DNA of 64,000 nt from Calonectria ilicicola (GCA_020809705.1 CP085826.1:7130001-7194000); one strand, 5' to 3'; counted from the stretch's first letter, positions 22,607 to 35,327 are shown. The notes: a model not told the origin generated them from the letters alone. Program-made: numbers and translations.

Positions 22607-24863
22607 GGCGGAGGTTTCTGCCGGATAGACAATCATGTTGACTACTTGAGACCAGGATTGGAGATCCAGGAGAAATAGTTTATTTGGAATTTAATGACGA
22701 GTGTTGGTGTGAGGTGCAAGTGTTTTGAGCTTGAAGATAGCGGTGGTGGGTAGGCGTTGATGTATTTGCTAAAATAAGAGCATTGCATTTGGAGCGGGCG
22801 TTCTTCTTTTGCAAACGCAACAATTGGCGGGGTATCTAGCGATCCATAGCCAGATCTGCTGATTTGAATTGGCACCATTCTCTGCACGAATTGTGCCAGA
22901 GTAAAGTCTATGCCTTGCATGCAACCTATTGTGAATCGACATGTCATACCTTGATAAAAGACAGATAGTGGTGGAACTTGCCATTGCTCGTTTCGCACTG
23001 TCTGGAACCTGAACTTTCATCGTTTAGAAGCAGGACCACAAAGCTTGATAAAAGAAAATGCTGTCTCACATGAACCCCGATCGAATTCGACTACGCCACT
23101 CGCTGAAGACGTAGACCAAACTAACGACTCGGCATTGAACTCCATGAACACCAGACATAAGATGATCAAGTTCAAGGTTCAGCTTTTACGGAGCTCCCTA
23201 GTGAGCCAAAGCGAGAAACGCAAAGAATCAAGAATGCATAGATTAGTTCAAGCGTCATGTCAAATTGTAGAATGTGTACGTTGATGAATACTGCTATAAA
23301 AAAAGAGCCCTACAATTTGGGTTCTTGATGCGTGCTACATAGCAACCGCACCTGAACTGAACAAATGTTTTCTTCTATCCAGATCCAATGATGAAATTTT
23401 TTGCAGAAATATAAATCCAATACCCGATTCCTCAATCAAGCCTACTGTGATTAAAATATCTCCCATCATGCATAAAATCCATCTGAGGATAAAACAGTCA
23501 AAAAAAAAAAAAAAGGGATATCGGCTAAGCATTGGTAGAAAAAAAGCCGACCCGCCCCCAACAAGCCGTGGATATTGCGCCAGATTTAGTAGCCCCTCCT
23601 CTATAATTTAGCGCCATGTGGCCTATAATACGATGAATGATCCCCTATTACTTAGTAGGAGAGGCTGTGAATTAACCACCTAGCCACTATAAATCGAACA
23701 CCGGTACAAAGCCACTCAGTGTAAACTCAGCGTATTCAAGATTCTGTTTGTTCAACAGGAATTTACTCTTCATCTAAAAAGCACGCCAATTATCCCTTTT
23801 AAATCCATTGGCGTGCGTGAATTGGATGAATGACTGTGCATTTTGCTGACCAGCCCACAATGCAAATTATGCTGGTCTCACAACAAGCCAAATGAATATG
23901 ACGGCCAAATGACGGAGGCGTGACCAAACATACGTGTACATTCAACGACATCGACTTCATCGACTACTAGGTAGCCTTCGTTGTAACGACCATATGATTT
24001 TGGTGTCAAATGTATTGTGCGCCTCATTCTCGCCCTACATCATGATGAATGTCAGTGACGATTATGGTTCTAGCTGTTGAGGCGGGTCATTATAATGCTG
24101 CACATAATATCCTATCTAACTTAGGTTGTACGCTAAAGACGAACAGATGCGCAATACGAGAGGAGGGCTGTCTTACACCGCATCATTAATTTGTGTGATC
24201 TGCAGGAGGGTTTCATGGCAAGATTTGTCTCAGCAGCTCATTAAAGGTGAGTTCGCCTTGTACATTGTACAGATGGAAGAGCCAGAGGCAACACAGCCCA
24301 TTGATTGCATAAGAATAATGTCGAGTCGAGTCTTGACAGGAACAGGTGGCTGCCGCCTTTATGCACATCAGGCACGGCAGATCGACAGTGTTGCTCTTTG
24401 CCCAAAGCAGCTGATAGGACACGCCAAAACCAGATTAGCTTCCGGGGAGGTGCGCGTGACTCAGCCCCTGCCGTGCCCGCCCTGCCGCCGGTGTGTGTGT
24501 TGTTGGGCGAGCTAGGGGTGCTAGGGGTGCTGGGAGTGCTGGGAGTGCTGGGTGCGCGCGTGCTGTGCTCCGATAAGATAAGAGCTCGGGCAGCAGGTGC
24601 AGATGTGGATGTGCAGGTACCTGCGTCCGGGGCAACCAGCCAGCCAATTCGGAAGGCGCGAGACCTGGTCTGCCTCAGCTAGGTACCGCTAGGTGCCTAC
24701 CCGCCCACCAGCCACTACGTCAGATAGCGCAGAGCCAAGCACAGAGCCAAGCACAGAGCCAAGCACCTCATCGCTCATTTGAAGCACAGCGCCGCTCCTC
24801 TCTTCCTTCCCTTCTCTCTTCCTCCACAAACCCAATCGCCCACACATCCATCTCTCCGCCCCA
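22607..24863. other. Intergenic, divergent promoter region
   Basis: About 2.2 kb between the amidase and aminopeptidase starts. An open frame at 22642-22998 (minus) sits in sequence that looks like 5' leader (CCACCACCGC runs, AT-rich patches), so I do not call it. The right part, 24450-24860, is GC- and CT-rich promoter sequence holding short direct repeats. Confidence 0.45.
24731..24766. repeat. Three perfect tandem copies of a 12-nt unit
   Basis: The unit AGAGCCAAGCAC occurs three times head to tail, about 100 bp upstream of the aminopeptidase start. It may be a small promoter repeat or slippage product. Confidence 0.8.
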
Positions 24864-26644
24864 ATGACTGTCCCCAAGAAGCTTCTCGTGGCCGCCACTG
24901 CGCTCTCGAGCGTGTCGGCCTTCAGCATTCCCCAGGTGCCTCTGTCGTCGCAGCAGGATCCGCTGCAGGTTCCCGAGGCCAAGGTGCCTGCGTCATCCCT
25001 CGCCGGATCCAGCTCCAGCAGCGACCTCCCCATCGTCGACTCCAAGGCTCTCCAGAACCTCGTCAGCGCCGAACGTCTCGAGGCACATGCTAAGAACTTC
25101 TACGAGATCGCTAAGCTCGGCGAGGAGGAATACAACCACCCTACTCGTGTCATTGGCAGCAAGGGTATGTACACCCCATCAATCAATCAATCCCCGCGTA
25201 GATGATGGATTGCTCATGGCATTTCACATTCCACCCGAACACAACGTACTGACATTGCAAATAGGCCACACCGGTACTCTATCCTACGTCCAGCGCCACC
25301 TAGACCAGCTCGGCGACTTCTACAAGGTCTCTACCCAGGACTTTGGCGCCGTCTCTGGCAATGTCTTCGAGTCTCAGCTGGTCCTCGGTGACTCTGTCGC
25401 CAAGAACGCCTCTCCCATGGGCCTGACTCCTCCCACCGCCAACAAGCAGCCTGTTCATGGCAACCTAGTGCTGGTCAAGAACGAGGGCTGCGAGGAGTCC
25501 GACTACCCCGAGAATCTCAAGGGCAACATTGCTCTGATTCTGCGAGGCACGTGCCCCTTTGGCACCAAGTCTGGAAATGCCGGCAAGGCTGGTGCTGTCG
25601 CCGCCGTCGTCTACAACTACGAGGACGATGAGGTTCACGGCACTCTGGGCACCCCCTCTCCCAACAACGTTGCCACCTTTGGTCTGGGAGGTCTCGAGGG
25701 TAAGCCTCTTGCCAAGAGGCTCGAGAATGGCGAGAAGATCAGCGCCATTGCCTACATTGACGCTGAGGTCAAGACCATTTCTACCACCAACATTATCGCC
25801 CAGACCCGGGATGGTGACCCCGACAACTGTGTCATGCTGGGTGGTCACAGTGACAGTGTTGCCGAGGGCCCTGGCATCAACGATGATGGCTCCGGCAGTA
25901 TCTCCGTTCTTGAGGTTGCTACACACCTTGCCAACTTCAAGGTCAACAACTGCGTGCGATTCGCTTGGTGGGCTGGTAAGTGAAGGCTCAATTGCTGCGA
26001 AAACAAACAAATTTTGACTAACACAATCCAGCTGAGGAGGAAGGTCTGCTAGGTAGCGACCACTACGTCGAGGTTCTGCCTGAGGAGGAGAACCAGAAGA
26101 TCCGTGTCTTCATGGACTACGACATGATGGGCAGCCCCAACTTTGCTTACCAAATCTACAACGCTACCAATGCTGAGAGCCCCGCCGGTTCCGAGGAGCT
26201 CCGAGACCTGTACATTAACTGGTACGAGGAGCAGGGCCTGCCCTACACCTTTATTCCTTTCGATGGCCGCAGTGACTACGACGGCTTCATCCGTGGTGGC
26301 ATTCCCGCTGGTGGTATTGCAACTGGTGCTGAGGGTATCAAGACCAAGGAGGAAGAGGAGAAGTTTGGAGGCAAGGCCGGTGACTGGTACGACCCTTGCT
26401 ACCACCAGCTTTGCGATGACCTCAGCAACGTCAACTACACTGCCTGGGTTGTGAACACCAAGGTAAGCACCATGCTACAACGTTCTAAAATTAGCACAGC
26501 TAACATGACATGATGCAGCTCATTGCCCACTCTGTGGCCACTTATGCTCTCTCCTTCGATGGCTTCCCCGAGCGAACCAAGGATGTGTCTCTCAACTCCT
26601 ATGATAGCAAGGTTAAGTACCACGGTAACAAGCTTGTTTTGTAA
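24864..26644 (+). CDS. Secreted M28 leucine aminopeptidase (Lap2 type) with PA domain
   Basis: Extracellular zinc aminopeptidase that removes N-terminal residues from peptides. Exons 24864-25164, 25265-25975, 26032-26462 and 26519-26644 give 522 aa, the usual size. The signal peptide is VPKKLLVAATALSSVSAFS, followed by a Ser-rich propeptide. A protease-associated domain spans about residues 140-260 (NLVLVKNEGCEES, LILRGTCPFGTKSGNAGKAG). The M28 catalytic domain has the metal ligands in GGHSDSVAEGPGINDDGSGS (His, Asp), WWAGAEEEGLLGSDHY (Glu base and Glu ligand), FMDYDMMGSPN (Asp) and CYHQLCDD (His), so all five ligand positions are present. All introns are GT...AG with good donors. The codon bias is strong, suggesting high expression on protein-rich media. 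Confidence 0.93.
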
Positions 26645-27096
26645 GATGTAGGCGAATCGACACTGTGGAGATAATGAAATGAGCGTGTACGTTTTGAATT
26701 CAATTGTTAGCTTTAGCCCGGGTAGCATTGGTTGGATACATAGAATGAATAAAGACTTTGATACATCTTAGCATGGATGCTGATGCGAGCTATGTGCTGT
26801 GTGTGCCTTATTGGAAAAAAGTCATGCGTTTGCCATATGGGCAATTTCATAATGTCGAGTTTAGCTGTACACCAGAAAAAATAAATAATAAAATAAGAAA
26901 AACCCCGTCGTCGCCCATCTAGACACCAAAACCGACAAATGCTATGATATTTTCCCAAATTGAAAGAACCCCAACCCCTCGCAGACTACCTTTACTAGTC
27001 GCGGACTTTAAAAAACCCAGGCTTCAAAAATAATAAAACAACATCAAAAACTCCCAACCATGTATCTGTCTGTCTGTCATTTACATTACGAGGCCA
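26645..27096. other. Intergenic, convergent 3' ends
   Basis: Tail-to-tail spacer between the aminopeptidase and the next minus-strand gene. AT-rich around 26880-26900 and 27010-27050. No gene seen. Confidence 0.5.
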
Positions 27097-28162
27097 TTAC
27101 CTCGCAACGGAGCCGGCAATCTGTGTAGCAACTGTAGTTATTTCTTTAGGCTCCCAGCTCGAGCCGGGCGGGCTTGGAGTGAGAGAGATGGACCGAATGC
27201 TGGACTGATCCATACCGCCTTCGAAGTTGTAGCCGACAGGAGGCATGCAGGAGACGGGGTAGAAGTCACGGTCGTTCCTCAGCTCGCCAATGCAGATGGG
27301 GAGGCGGATCAGGGCGAGGATGGCACCGTCGGCGAGGGTGTAGCCGGAGGTTGTGGGCCAGCCGGGTGAAGATCGGGGGATGCGACCCACATCGGAGGGC
27401 TTGGCAGGCATGGCACCGGGCTGCTGGGCCTGAGTGGAGGGCTGATCTCTTGGCGGGGATGCCGAGGAGGCAGCCGGCCTCACAGTTGATGCTGAGACGG
27501 ATGAGGCAGATGAGGAGGCGGAGATGGGGGGCGAGATTGCAGTGTACGAGGAGGACGAGAAGCCGCGCTGGATGCGGGTGGAGAGTGAGACGTTGAAGGT
27601 GAGGAGGCGTGTGGTGCGGTGGACGAGCTCGTCGCGGCTGTTCTTGGCATCCGTCTCGGCTGGGCTGGAGCGTGTAAGTTAGCATAGCAGGCCTTACAGA
27701 GAGAGGTAAAGGGATTTTTCCAACGCACCAGTTAATTATGGTCATCATCATGGCAATGGAGAGGTTATGCCACTTGATGCGAGCGCACAGGGCGCGCACC
27801 CGCTTCTCATATTTGCGGCTGGCGCCCGCGGGGTTGGTCCTGGCAGCCTCGTTCTCGAGCGACGAGCACAGGGCGTAGAGCTTGGTGAAGGCGAGGACCA
27901 TGTCAGTGAGGGTGGCGATGAGCTCGTCGACGCCAATCCAGGTGGCGCGTCCGGGGAAGGGGATCTGGCGAGTCTCGATGTTGCCGAGGGCTTTTGTGAG
28001 TGCGTGGATGGACGACCGGCACTCCTTGACCTCGCGCAGGGCCAGGTTGAGGACTGCAGTGTCGGCGAGAGGGGCCGTGTTGAGGTCCCAGAGGATGTCG
28101 ATGACTGTGCCGCTGACGGCGAGGAGGCCTGTGATGGCCGTTGCTGGAGAAAGGCGCTCCAT
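27097..28162 (-). CDS. Uncharacterised protein with a helical N-terminal domain
   Basis: Two exons, 27729-28162 and 27097-27664, joined by a GTGCGT...CCAG intron, give 333 aa. The N-terminal 140 residues are helical and hydrophobic-alternating (MERLSPATAITGLLAVSGTV, LNLALREVKECRSSIHAL, ELIATLTDMVLAFTKLYAL) and resemble the fungal N-terminal helical domain found at the front of STAND/NLR-like proteins and some regulators. No NACHT or repeat domain follows here. After a Ser/Pro-rich linker the C-terminal part (SGYTLADGAILALIRLPICI, DRDFYPVSCMPPVGYNF) is compact and probably folded. The role is unknown. The 5' flank is very long and low in complexity, as often seen for regulated genes. Confidence 0.75.
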
Positions 28163-31100
28163 GAGGGGAAGCAGGAGAATGTGTCGAGCCCTGGTGGGAT
28201 GTGGTGTTGGCGATTGACGGTGCGGCGTAGTCAGGAATGCAAGCTTGTCTCTCCCTCCCTCTCTCTTGTTGGATCTTTCTTTCTTTGCTTCGCTTTTCCT
28301 GTTTGCTTTTTTGCCTTCTCTTCCAATCTCTTTCTTTAGGATACTTCTCCTTCACTCATAGGCTGTGTCAGACTTGTTGGTGGTGGTGTTGGCGGGCAGG
28401 GTTGATGGACAGCAACAACAGCATCCTCACTCGGAAGCAAGTAAATGGGGGAGCGGCGGCTTGGCGTTCCCGGGGGGTGACCTTGGGTTAAAAAAAGAAG
28501 AGCCAAGCTGTAGATGAGGACCCAGAACCCGGCATGCGGCATGCCAGGGCGCGGCTGGCGGCGAAACGGGGGAACCACCTAGGGGGAAAACGACGTAATG
28601 CAGAAACAAGAGAAAGATGAGCAGCCGGCAACGCCAGAGCGAGAGAAGGGCCAGGCGAGCGTCGGCGGCGCCCAAAGCCCCCCAAGCACGGCAGAGCGGC
28701 AACGCGATGCCCCTACCGTGGTAGTTTACCTAGGGCCAGCCCAGGCGAGAAGGGCCAGACCTGGGGGGGGAGGGGGGAGTCTCCGTAGGAGTCCCGCCAC
28801 GGGGAGCAAAGAGGGCCCCAGAACAGAGCGAGAAAAAAAACCGCCAGAGCGCCCAGAAGGCGTCAAAGAGAGAGAAGCCGTACTTCCGAAGCAGAGCGCA
28901 CAAGCACCGGGGGGTGTCTAGGAAGGAAGCCGGGTGCCGAACGAACCACCCAAGCGGACGAGGCAACGCACATTAAACACGTCAGGTTTAAAATTATTAA
29001 CTTAGGGGGGCGTGTGATGGGAAAGGGAAGAGTAGGAGGAGGAGGGAGAGGAATTGAGAGGGAGAGAGTGAGGGAAACCAGGTGTCAAAAGCTGGGTTAG
29101 GGGCCTTGCTTGCGCCTGGGCTGGCTGGGCCTGGACTAGGCCACTTGCACGAGCGAGCGAGAGAGAGGAGGGCGCGCGCGCGGCGGAAACGGGGGAATGC
29201 GCGGGATGCGGCGAGACGGTGCCGAGGGTGTGCGCCTGGGCTCTTGCGTGTGCGCGTATGTGTGTGTGTGTGTGTGACACGACAACGTCTGTGGCTTCCT
29301 GCGGCACCACGGTCTATCCCTCGTTCCTGCTTGTTGTCTTCTTACGCGGAAGAGGAGAGAGCGTGCGAAAGGGGTGGTGCGAATGGGGGCAAGGGAAAGG
29401 GTAGACACAGGATGATGAGACGAGGGGCGTGTTAGGCAAGGGGGGGTGTAGAGTAGTTGCGACGGAACCAAAAGCACACACAAGCGCTTATACACGATAG
29501 ATTGGTCTTGTTGTTGCAATTCGCCAAGAACGAAAATAAGAAGGAGGGGAAAAAAACACCGCCGAGATACGAGAGAGTGTGAGAGAGAGAGAGGGAACGA
29601 AACCCAATGCCCTATGCGAATAGACAAATTGGCCAGCGCAACAACCAGGGAAATGGCGAAGAAGGCAAGGGTGTGGATGCGACTAGATCCGGGGGGCGTG
29701 TGTGGTGGTGGCAACGTAGCGGCGCCAGGCGAGCGACAAACCTGAGTGAGCGGCGCGAGGGAAGCCCGCGGGGACCAGAATTTCAATACAAGCCCCCGGG
29801 GCGGCCCCTCCTCTTCCTCTCTCTCTGGCTGCTACTACTACGAGTTCGAGTCAAGTGCGAGTTCAAGTCAAATGTGCCAAACAGAGCAAGGTGTGGATAG
29901 ACGTCGTGCCGACTTGCCGGGGTCGATTGGGTGCGATCGGATACCGGCACCGTCGCGGTGAGATGATGCTATCCCCCACTTGGAACAGGAAGGACGAGGC
30001 ACCGGCGAGTCGTCTGCTTTCATTTGCTCGCGCTAGGCCTTGTGCATTGTTTCGGGGAAAGGACGGCGCCGAGGGAGAGGCAGAGAGGGAGAGAGAGGGA
30101 GGGTGGGGGGGGAGGAAGATGTTAATTTTTGTGTTAGTGAAGTTATTTCGGGAATCATGTAAAATATTTATTTTCTGGTTGCATTTGGGTTAATACTACT
30201 GGTTGGCAGAGGTTGTGGTGGTGGTGAGGCTGTTGCGTATGTGTGCGTGCCGTCTTCCGAATTGGCATTCGCTGGTGCCATATTGTCCTTTTTACAGTTT
30301 TGGGGCTCATCTATCTCCCCCATGAATTGCATTGATAATCTGTCGTGTTAGTCGGCAATCAATGCCCCCCCCCCTCTTCCTTCATGTACGTAAGAAAAGG
30401 TGTCTTTCCCGGGGGGCTGAATTGGACATGGGTGGAGCAAAAAGAGAAGGAAAAAAAAGAAACCAAAAGAGAGAGAGCCAAGAAAAAAAAAGCAGAGAGA
30501 AAAAAACGAAAGGTCCAATGAAAGTGTCGATGGAGCCAACGGGGGACAAGGTGAAACTCGTGCGCAACAAGACGTAAAAGCCACGGCCAAGCCGCCAAGA
30601 GATCGCGACGGCTCTTCTAGACTGCTTCTCAAAGTCTTGGTATTGTCCGGATGCCAAGCAAAGAGCAAAAGCTGGGCGACGATCATGATCATGGCGGACG
30701 GGGTTTGCGGGCGATGCTTCGGCCCGGGGAAGCACAAAAGTCTTGGCTTTTTTTTTTGCTTCTTCTTTGGGGCCAACAAGCCTTGGGTCGTCCGCTCTCC
30801 TCCGCCCACGCACCGCGTGCGCGCGCCCCATTCCTCCTCTCCTCTCCGCTCTGACGGCACATAGGACCCTTGGGAGCGGGAAAATCGGCGCTGCCTAGAT
30901 TACGATGGCTTCCACTCACGCCCCCCCCCTCGTTCCGCGGACATTCACGTCATTCGGGGCCGGCCATGTCGTTCTGCCACACACGATTTGCGCCGTGGTA
31001 TGCGCGCGAGCGAGACGGCGTGCGTGCGTGCGTTGCGTCGTGGTGTGGTGGCCCTGCAGCCTCGCAGCACGGCTAAGACGGGATCCTTAGCGGCCCTGGG

Positions 31101-31803
31101 CACCCCGGCCGCAGCTTGGAAAATCTGGCCCCATGCCCTGGAAATGGGCTGCTTGGACTCCCACATTCCCGTCGGCCAGCCCCAGACGCGTTTCACCTTG
31201 GGCCTTCTAGTTGGAGACTGATAATGCCTATTCAAACTTGAGTTCCCCCCCAGTTGCCGATATATCCAAAGGATGACATGTTACAATCCACTCGCTGTCC
31301 ATCTGACCCGGACAATGACAATGCCAGCGCTAACTCGGCACGCTGCCCAAGCCAATCAGGCAAGCCCATTTCCCCAATCCGGCTCGTTTGCATAGCATCC
31401 ATCATCAATCCTCTCTCCCCGTGAACAGTGGGCAGGGGGAGGGTTTTCCCGTGATTTTTTTTTTAATTCCCGATACTCCAGTTTATGATATCCACTACGG
31501 CTTCTTGTTCCCCCCCCAGCATTGCAACCTGCAGGACAAGGTCACTTTTTTTTTTCAACTGACACAGATGCACAGCATCACCAAGTCTGTGCTCGTTGCT
31601 ATAGGTAGTAAATTGCTTGTATCACTGATCCACCCTTGGTTACAATTCCCCCCGCTTACTCGTCATCGTCCTACGAATATATCGCAACTATCTGATAACC
31701 CCTCGTTCTTTTTTTTTTCTCCCCGGCTATAATCCTGCCGATGGCAGCATTATTCTCCGAGGACCCTTTCCCCCCACCTCCCGGTTCTTTTTTTTTCTGT
31801 CCT
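28163..31803. other. Long low-complexity intergenic region
   Basis: About 3.6 kb upstream of the minus-strand gene. It starts with a pyrimidine-rich leader (28240-28340) and holds AG-rich tracts (29030-29070, 30070-30110, 30450-30510), a TG repeat (29255-29275), and runs of G, C and T. Several open frames exceed 100 codons on both strands, but they are low-complexity (Arg/Ser/Pro or Lys/Arg/Glu) and overlap each other, so I regard them as by-products of composition. No RNA gene was identified. Confidence 0.5.
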
Positions 31804-32697
31804 TCAAACAGCCCGCCCTCGTCGCTGAGGGACGCGAGGCCTCATTGAGCTATCATACTCAAACCACGGCGTCGCATTTTCCTGGGCGCTCATGTGCTTG
31901 ACTGTAGTATCCAGATACCGATCCCGGTGCGCCATTAGATTTGTAAACTCGGCCTCCATGACTGCTGCAAAGGCGTTGATAACGGCCGTGTACGTGACCG
32001 TCCGCCCCTCTTGCTCCTCCAGCTCTGCTGCCATGTGGTACACAAACTGGACGAAGCCAGGTGTGATCTGGGAGGTGCCCTCGGGCCATTCGCCCCGCTT
32101 GATCAGGTCCTTCCACTGGGATTGCGCCGTGCACCGGGGGCACACGAGCTCGGACGGTGGGAATGCGGCCCACGAGAGGTCGATCTGGCCTCCGGGGCGG
32201 CTCTTGGCCGGCGCCGGTGTTGGGCCCCTGGGATTGCCGTGTCCACCCGGCGTCGGGGTGCGGAGCTGGAGCGGGTGGACGCCGCATTTGGGGCAAGACA
32301 GCTTGTACCGGCACATGGGACAGAAAGGCTCTCTCTGTCTTTGTATCTTTTTGGTGCATGTGCGACAAAACATGTGTCCACACGGCACGATGATGCGGTC
32401 CTTGATTCCGTGAAATTCTTCATTGCTGCTGCTGCTGTTGCTGTCGTCCTCGCCAAGAGAATCGATACATTCATCGTAGCAGATGGGGCACTTGCCTCTG
32501 GTGGGACCCTCAGCAGCGCCTTGTTGTCCAAGTCTACGGCTTCGCAGCACAGGCCAATACGACTCCGAATCCGACTCCGACTCACCCTCCAGTAACCCGT
32601 CCGTCTGGCTCTTATAGCAAGTTTCCCTTTTAGGCAAGCAAAAGGGCGATGAGTCGCCGCCGCATGCTACCGAGGTCCCACTAATCCGGTCGGCCAT
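31804..32697 (-). CDS. RING-finger protein, probable E3 ubiquitin ligase
   Basis: Single-exon gene of 297 aa. A C3HC4 RING begins KCPICYDE (about residue 69), then an acidic, serine-rich insertion of about 25 residues (GEDDSNSSSSNEE), then VPCGHMFCRTCTKK and PFCPMCRYKL, immediately followed by CPKCG and, further on, VCPRCTAQ, which may bind another zinc. The C-terminal half is helical (QFVYHMAAELEEQEGRTVTY, FAAVMEAEFTNLMAHRDRYL). RING fingers recruit E2 enzymes for ubiquitin transfer. The target is unknown, and no membrane helix is seen. The start ATG 32695-32697 is the first in frame, and the codon bias is good. Confidence 0.85.
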   Translation of the reverse strand: MADRISGTSVACGGDSSPFCLPKRETCYKSQTDGLLEGESESDSESYWPVLRSRRLGQQGAAEGPTRGKCPICYDECIDSLGEDDSNSSSSNEEFHGIKDRIIVPCGHMFCRTCTKKIQRQREPFCPMCRYKLSCPKCGVHPLQLRTPTPGGHGNPRGPTPAPAKSRPGGQIDLSWAAFPPSELVCPRCTAQSQWKDLIKRGEWPEGTSQITPGFVQFVYHMAAELEEQEGRTVTYTAVINAFAAVMEAEFTNLMAHRDRYLDTTVKHMSAQENATPWFEYDSSMRPRVPQRRGRAV

Positions 32698-33381
32698 TGT
32701 TGCTTCGTCGGAGCTGATCTACGAGTCAATCCTGCATGCGCGCGATGCGCTGTAAAACTTTTCCAGTAGATTGGATTATATCCGATTGGATCTGAAAAAA
32801 ACTGATCCGAGGATGCGAGGTGAGTCTTGTGAAATGTCTCGCTTTTGCGGCCCCTACTGGACCATCAGAACGGCGATATTTAAGCCACTGTAAGCTGGGC
32901 ACGGTGCATCTTCTTTAACAACCCTGAGCAAGCGAACAGCAATGAAACAAGAGAACAATCTCATATGCCATTGTCTCTATTGTATATGAACGGACTTTTT
33001 AGAGTCATGTTCCGGATTTCTCATGTTCGCAAGACATGTCCCTCTTACGCCAAGCTTGGCGTTGCGTCGTTCACGTCCAACTGTCCAACTACAACATAAT
33101 CAGGTATTACTCTTTCTTAATGAAACCCAGCCGGTGATCTACAAAACGTGAAAATGACAAACTAAAGGACCTGGGATATTTTGAATCAAATATGTATTAC
33201 AGGGATGGACAATGCCATTCTCCTTTGCATATTAGCGTTGTGGTTTGATTTGTTACCACTCGCATCCTTTTATATCCAGGCTTCCAATATACATATGGGC
33301 AACTTATTAACCCAACGCACAAAAACCAACCTAAACACCCAAATATCCCGGCCCACTACTTTCTTTGTTGACCTAGTTCCT
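32698..33381. other. Intergenic
   Basis: Spacer upstream of the RING gene and downstream of the BTB gene. No credible gene was seen in either strand. Confidence 0.5.
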
Positions 33382-34386
33382 TTAAATATCGCGAGATCCA
33401 CTGCTGTGACGTGCACGCTTTCGGTGGCTGCTTGATGACGGGTGCATCTTGTCGTTACGTTCCCTCTTAAGCTTGTCATCCAAGACACGAGCTAGATATG
33501 GTCAGTACAAAGGAATCAGAGGGTCATAAAAGGCACATACTAAGAACATCGTAACCGAATTGAGGGTGCTCCAAGCACAGAGCCTTGAATTCTTCCTCTG
33601 CTTCGGCTCGGAGGGTGTGCGACCGGGTTGCCCAGAAGCTTGCGACGGGCGCGCGAATTGTGTTGTCGTCGGCCTCGGTGTAGGCGTAGACATAGCGGGC
33701 ATAGGCAATCTCTCCCTTTGCGGTCGAATTGACACAGTGGATCTTAGAGCTAGCCAGCGTCTTAAGGCCTGGCATACCAAACTTTTCAGCTAGTGTGTAG
33801 ACGCGAGCATGCTTAAGAAGCTGGTCGCCAGTGTCGTCGACTGAGGGGACTGAGGGATCGGGTTCGAGCACGCGCTGGCCAGGCAGCTTCTTAGGAAAAT
33901 ATTCGCCCGTGTAGAGGTACTCGAGGAAAGAGCCGACAGCTTCAATATCGAAATCCGTAAGTTCGATCTGACGAGGCTGTGTCTTTGTTGTTAGCAACGA
34001 ATCGCGATGCGTAAGTTTCGCGCAGATAGAAGTAGAGTCGAGAGGGTACGAACGCTTCCATCTTCGACAAATTGGTCGCAAATTTCTTTGAAATAAGGAC
34101 TCTGGGCCAGTAGGCCTTGGTGCGCCGAAAGAACGGCTTGTTCGGTGTCGTTGGTTCCAACAATGAGGGACACAATGGGTGTCACAAGGTAGCTCGCGAA
34201 GGAAATACGAGCGGGAGGGGCTGTTTCTGTCGCGACAAGCGCCTGGCTGTCGTCATTGGCATTGTCGCCCTCATCACCGACCTGGGTATTCTCCGCAGTC
34301 TCGGTCATCTCGACATCGGCGCCACCCTCAGTGGTGGGCTCTTGCTCCTCGGGGGTGTTTTCGGGAATGGGTTCGTCGGTCGGCAT
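33382..34386 (-). CDS. BTB/POZ-domain protein
   Basis: Three exons: 34054-34386, 33541-33976 and 33382-33491, 292 aa. An acidic, disordered N-terminus (PTDEPIPENTPEEQEPTTEG) precedes the BTB fold: PIVSLIVGTNDTEQAVLSAH, LLAQSPYFKEICDQFVEDGS, then across the intron PRQIELTDFDIEAVGSFLEY and LYTGEYFPKK. The next helices (HARVYTLAEKFGMPGLKTLA) are the usual BTB extension. The C-terminus is basic (KLKRERNDKMHPSS, HRKRARHSS) and may act as a nuclear localisation signal. BTB domains mediate dimerisation and often bind Cullin3. Fungal proteins of this layout are abundant and mostly uncharacterised. Splice sites and phases are clean. Confidence 0.88.
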
Positions 34387-35327
34387 GATGGAAATGTTCA
34401 ACGGAAACGACTGGAAGTGGGTTTTCTATATTAATCCCAGAATACAAAGGAAAGCGCCGAAATGAGCGACAGACGCGGAAAGGACTGGTTTGGTTGGTCG
34501 CGAAACTGGAGGCGAAGCTCTCGTGGATCGGTGGATCGGAGCAGTGGTGTGCCGCATTAGTGGAGGGAGCTAATCGCGTCGCACGAGTACCTGAGTGATG
34601 CCTGACATTGGCACATTGGTGCCTTTCATATCAGGCTTGAAGCCTGCTACATACAAAGGCTCCCAAACGGCGCTGCGATTGTAAGCAGAGCAAGATTATA
34701 GGGATTGCTAGGTCTAAATAGGTCAATTACCTCATAAAATTACCAAATGAGGTTTTTTTAATCTGATAAAAAATATAGTTTCATCTGAGTCACTTTGAAT
34801 GTACTATGCCGACATGTATGTGTTTGACTTGTCCGCTTATTAGGTTTAGATGCACAGCACAAGCGGTTCGGAAGGATCATGGTCCCAGTCAGTTCCCTAG
34901 GGTGTGAATGACGATCACGTTCACCGAGCTCATAGTTACATTATAGTATATAATTCGCGCTCAATTAAAGAGAACAATAATAACAAGCCATGTATTTCTT
35001 CCCAAAATAACCGCGTTAAATCTTTTAAAAAACAACACCGGAACTAATCAACTTGACCATTCTCGTTGCGCATAACCTACCCTACACCATGTGGCCCGTG
35101 GGTCCGTGGATTCTATCACTTCTCACTCTGCCCCTCCCCCACCTTGTCAATTGAGCTGCCCGAATCGGCGGACGTTATTACTCACCGGTGTCTAGGTGAC
35201 TTTTCGTTGCCTTTGTACTTCATTCTTCTTCATTCACCAATTGGCCACGGATACTAGTCGTGAGACGGTTAAAAACATGAACGGCTCAGCACAGGTTCGT
35301 ATTCCATGACTGCACTGACTATGACTC
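34387..35327. promoter_or_regulatory. Divergent promoter region with uORFs and a GCN4/CPC1-type site before trpE
   Basis: Spacer between the BTB and TrpE starts. Directly before the TrpE start at 35328 lie an upstream ORF of ten codons (ATG 35277, stop 35307-35309), a second ATG at 35306 whose frame overlaps the TrpE start, and TGACTCA at 35322-35328, the exact consensus bound by Gcn4/CPC1 of general amino-acid control. The AT-rich stretch 34690-35050 has no gene. Confidence 0.45.

Noticed and set aside
22642..22998. 118-codon minus-strand frame as the amidase N-terminus
   Set aside because: A better start with Kozak-like context exists at 22606, the frame ends in a stop before it, and the sequence looks like promoter or leader. 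It cannot be joined in phase to the amidase.
28500..31250. Long open frames on both strands (for example 29136-29786 and 30348-30860)
   Set aside because: They overlap on both strands and encode low-complexity Ser/Arg/Pro or Lys-rich peptides made by GC-rich tracts; no motif or splice logic supports them.
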